A stretch of 8,562 nucleotides of DNA, from the NCBI GenBank assembly GCA_003241285.1, contig QFOT01000092.1, positions 1 to 8,562 on the forward strand. The letters are read 5' to 3'. Each line of letters opens with the position of its first letter. Within the stretch, counting starts at the first letter, position 1. The position numbers were made by a program, and so were the translations under genes. This document shows, piece by piece, positions 5,918 through 8,562 of the stretch. This DNA is from Micavibrio aeruginosavorus (GTDB lineage Bacteria > Pseudomonadota > Alphaproteobacteria > Micavibrionales > Micavibrionaceae). A model generated the notes under the pieces. That model was not told the DNA's origin, ran no database searches, and saw only the letters and a program-made list of their open reading frames with translations.

Positions 5918-6661
5918 ATGTCCAGAGATTATAATCAGGAAATGAAGGATAATAGCGGACGTAAGTATTTCTATGGCTTTGATTATGATGTCATGCACCC
6001 ATATATGCTCAAAAGCTTTCTGCCCCATTTCCGCAGAGGCAGCATTTTAGAGCTTGGAAGCTATAAGAGTGAATTTACAGAGCGGCTTTTACCTTATTTT
6101 GACGATATCACCTGTATCGAAGCTGCCGATGATGCTGTCGCCGAAGCCAAGCAGCGTCTTGAGGGGCATAAGGTGGATTTTCACCATGATTTATTCGAGA
6201 ATGTTTCCCTGCCAAAAAAATACGACAACGTCATCATGACGCATGTGCTCGAACATTTAAGTGATCCCGTCGCTGCTCTTAAAAAAGTAAATGACGAATG
6301 GCTGAGTGACGACGGGCGTTTCTTCCTTGTTTGCCCGAATGCTAATGCGCCATCACGGCAAATTGCCGTTCATATGGGGTTGATTTCCCACAATGCCGCA
6401 GTGACGCCACCTGAAAAGGAACATGGGCATCACATCACTTATTCCCTTGATACGCTTGAACGTGATGCGAAAGCGGCTGGCCTGAATGTCATTCAGCGCA
6501 GCGGGATTTTCTTCAAGGCGCTGGCGAACTTCCAGTTTGATAAGATTCTTCAAACCGATATTATTTCACAAGGATATCTGGATGGGTGTTATGCGCTTGG
6601 CCATAAATACCCGGATCTATGCGCAAGCGTTTTCCTGCTTTGTGAAAAAGGCAAAAACTAG
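5918..6661 (+). CDS. Class I SAM-dependent methyltransferase, possible glycan or glycoprotein modifier
   Basis: From the ATG at 5918 the product is 247 residues, typical of stand-alone class I methyltransferases (Methyltransf_11/23-like). Motif I is LELGSYKSEFTERL at 44-57, followed by E68 in CIEAADDAV for the ribose hydroxyls, D91 on the adenine side, and motif IV NVIMTHVLEHLSDP at 104-117. Motif I keeps only the first glycine of the usual GxGxG. The C-terminal half is rich in wording without an assigned role (VCPNANAPSRQIAV at 138-151, EHGHHITYS at 168-176, RSGIFFKALANFQ at 194-206) and probably forms the acceptor site. The substrate is unknown. The gene ends stop to stop with a GT41 glycosyltransferase, overlapping by CTAG, which hints at but does not prove a shared glycosylation role. 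AAGGA at 5906-5910 decides the start; a frame extension to 5840 lacks one. Confidence 0.85.
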   Translation: MSRDYNQEMKDNSGRKYFYGFDYDVMHPYMLKSFLPHFRRGSILELGSYKSEFTERLLPYFDDITCIEAADDAVAEAKQRLEGHKVDFHHDLFENVSLPKKYDNVIMTHVLEHLSDPVAALKKVNDEWLSDDGRFFLVCPNANAPSRQIAVHMGLISHNAAVTPPEKEHGHHITYSLDTLERDAKAAGLNVIQRSGIFFKALANFQFDKILQTDIISQGYLDGCYALGHKYPDLCASVFLLCEKGKN

Positions 6662-8547
6662 ACGTCTTCGAACATTTCAATATATTTCTTGCCCGAAGAC
6701 TTTAGATTTTCATTATTATCGTAGATCCATTTAATCAGCTTGCCGTAGTCCTGATCTGCATGCGGCTGGAAGATTGCTTCATATACTTTTTCGCGGTCAA
6801 AGAAATTATTGTCACCGTTTATAATTTTCTCGGCGATGGCAAAAAACTTGTTTTTGTAATCCTCTTCATCCTTGGCAACAAAGTCGTCCTCAAGTCCGGC
6901 TGCACGCAGGACATGGGCTTCTGTTTTTGACGCGGGCTCGATGCCTTCCAGCCCGATACAGGGTATACCGCACATTAAAGTATCTATTACTGTATTGGTG
7001 TGCCCGAAGGGGAAGGGGTTCATGACGACATCGACGGATTTTATCGAGTTGATGTAATCGCCGTAATCCTGCCAGCCTGTATAAGAACTGTTCTCAAAAT
7101 TTTCCTGCAGAAATTTTTCAAGATAGAGCGAATCTATGCCGCCTACGCCCATCATAAAGGAGACGTGAATTTTGAATGGGGCCTGCTCGACGATTTCTTT
7201 CAAAAGACGAAAGAAAGGATAGGACACTTTAATATCGGTTCCGACGACGGCAACTTTGATCGTATTGGGAAGGCGCGGCGGCAAGGTGATTTCTTCAAAA
7301 AACTTTTCTTTCGAGAAAAGAGGCAAGAATGGCCGTGCCGGTCCATCTCCTATATAAATGTCAGTTGGAAAGGCTCGCTCATCATACAAATCGGACGGAC
7401 CCATGACATAGTCAATCCGCTCGCTCATTGTAGTGGCTGGGTGGCCCAGAGAGGCAATCTGGATGGGGGCTTCGCGAATATTGGCCGCGATAATACTGTA
7501 TAAGCGCATACCGACAGATGGCAGGAAGATAATATCGGGTTTTACATCATGAAGAACTTTAAAGAATTCTCCAAGATTGAGAAATAAAACATAGTTTTCA
7601 TACTCAAATTTTAAGCGCGGGTCGCCGGAATCTGTTGGCATTGCCAGCACGACATTGAATTCTTTCTGCAAAGCTTGAACACGCTCGCCATAGCATCTGT
7701 TCATAGCATGGCCCTTGGCAAAGAGTTCTGCGATGACTAAAACGGTAGGCCGTGTTTCGTCGAGTTTTAGTCGTGTTAAGTCCCTGGGCTGGTTCTTTGC
7801 CCGTTTCTGATTGCGTATGCTCTCCATCAGATGATTGCGGACGGCTGTATTCAAATTTTCTTTAAGCTTGTGCTTGTCAGGACTGTTCATGTAACTGCAT
7901 AAAAAATATGCGTTCGTGACGTTTAGAAAATCGGTAAAATTCTCGTGGGCTTTATCGAGATAATGACGCAAAGACAAAAGTTGAACTTTATTATGATAGG
8001 TTCTCTCGCGAAAAATCTTGCGATGGGAGAAATAGCTGATCAGCGCCGACTTGCGGTAGGAGACATCAACCGAGCAGAGGATTTCATTTAAATCCAGTTG
8101 AGTGTCGAGGCTTAATAATAAAAGCAGCTTTTTTTGCTGCGTCGAGCTTATTTTTTGTTTGCTCGATATCAGGTTTCTAACAAGACTGTCGGTTTCATGA
8201 AGGTTGCAAATATAGAAAAGCGTATGCAGGGTTTCATGAGCATAAATCAGCTTTTGAAAGCTGTGGTCCGAGAGGGCTACACTGTCCTCTGTCAAAAGAA
8301 AAAGAAATAGTTCGCCGACCAGCGCCCCAAAGTCGTTTACATATTTCTTGACTGTTTCGTCTTTCATATCCTTCTGAAGCGCGATCCCGTTTAGATAAGA
8401 CGTGCCGCTTGATGTGATCGTCAGGTTATTAATTAAACCGCCGAGATAATCCCAGCAGGCGTTCCAGTTGCCTTCGGCGATAAGCGATTCAACATGGCTT
8501 GCATCGAAAGTATGGATATCTGCTTTGGTTTGTAATGGCTGGTTCAT
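6658..8547 (-). CDS. HMW1C-like glycosyltransferase, family GT41 (probable cytoplasmic protein N-glycosyltransferase)
   Basis: The 629-residue product matches the length of HMW1C and ApNGT (about 620-650). Residues 1 to about 250 are mostly helical and correspond to the HMW1C all-alpha domain. A GT-B fold follows. Its first half holds LFAKGHAMNRCYG (275-287, with H280 at the position of ApNGT H277), FLPSVGM (341-347) and SLGHPATTMSERIDYVMGP (366-384). Its second half holds VVGTDIKVSYPFF (434-446), where K440 corresponds to the UDP-phosphate-binding K441 of ApNGT, and NPFPFGHTNTVIDTL (510-524). HMW1C enzymes move glucose or galactose from a UDP-sugar to Asn in N-X-S/T sequons of adhesins in the cytoplasm. 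No adhesin or two-partner secretion gene is visible here, so the acceptor is unknown. The ATG at 8545-8547 is chosen; a TTG at 8556 would add three residues, the frame stays open to the window end, and no Shine-Dalgarno is visible. The family is clear; the activity is inferred. Confidence 0.88.
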   Translation of the reverse strand: MNQPLQTKADIHTFDASHVESLIAEGNWNACWDYLGGLINNLTITSSGTSYLNGIALQKDMKDETVKKYVNDFGALVGELFLFLLTEDSVALSDHSFQKLIYAHETLHTLFYICNLHETDSLVRNLISSKQKISSTQQKKLLLLLSLDTQLDLNEILCSVDVSYRKSALISYFSHRKIFRERTYHNKVQLLSLRHYLDKAHENFTDFLNVTNAYFLCSYMNSPDKHKLKENLNTAVRNHLMESIRNQKRAKNQPRDLTRLKLDETRPTVLVIAELFAKGHAMNRCYGERVQALQKEFNVVLAMPTDSGDPRLKFEYENYVLFLNLGEFFKVLHDVKPDIIFLPSVGMRLYSIIAANIREAPIQIASLGHPATTMSERIDYVMGPSDLYDERAFPTDIYIGDGPARPFLPLFSKEKFFEEITLPPRLPNTIKVAVVGTDIKVSYPFFRLLKEIVEQAPFKIHVSFMMGVGGIDSLYLEKFLQENFENSSYTGWQDYGDYINSIKSVDVVMNPFPFGHTNTVIDTLMCGIPCIGLEGIEPASKTEAHVLRAAGLEDDFVAKDEEDYKNKFFAIAEKIINGDNNFFDREKVYEAIFQPHADQDYGKLIKWIYDNNENLKSSGKKYIEMFEDV

Positions 8548-8562
8548 GAAAGGCAAACTTTT

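Noticed and set aside
7000..7503. Open frame of 167 codons on the plus strand inside the GT41 gene
   Set aside because: It lies wholly antisense to conserved GT41 motifs, has no ribosome-binding site or recognisable domain, and its composition looks like the reverse reading of a coding gene.

Overview
The window looks like ordinary chromosomal sequence from a moderately AT-rich Gram-negative bacterium, most likely a proteobacterium and possibly an alphaproteobacterium. The signs are a SlyX homologue, a small secreted protein with a lipobox, a proteobacterial-style membrane sulfatase of the LTA-synthase superfamily, and a cold-shock protein whose wording (KWFNTTKGFGFIQPDDGG) resembles alphaproteobacterial ones as I remember them. 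The lineage is an inference. I see no transposase, integrase, phage gene, tRNA, rRNA or CRISPR array.

Layout. Positions 1-1616 hold two divergent genes for related flavoproteins of the HI0933/BaiN (YhiN) superfamily. The left one runs off the window edge and appears to start with TTG. A hairpin at 1619-1644 separates the right flavoprotein from a small threonine-rich lipoprotein gene on the minus strand (1649-1927). A Methyltransf_32-like methyltransferase gene (2017-3189, +) follows, converging on slyX (3186-3410, -). Divergent from slyX is a large LTA-synthase/OpgB-like membrane sulfatase (3525-5408, +). A strong bidirectional terminator (5418-5445) divides it from a cold-shock protein gene (5463-5666, -). 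On the right, a class I methyltransferase (5918-6661, +) converges on a large HMW1C-like GT41 glycosyltransferase gene (about 6658-8547, -).

How the genes relate. Nearly every gene faces away from or towards its neighbour, so there is little sign of operons; most are probably single transcription units with unrelated jobs (redox enzyme, envelope glycan decoration, RNA chaperone). The right end is the exception worth attention. A GT41 enzyme of the type that N-glucosylates asparagines in the cytoplasm meets, stop to stop, a methyltransferase that could act on a sugar or protein. The two convergent pairs in the window each overlap by exactly four palindromic bases (TTAA and CTAG), with no terminator hairpin between them.

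Nothing here proves a wholly new system. The best candidate for novelty is the GT41-plus-methyltransferase pair, whose acceptor is not in the window.
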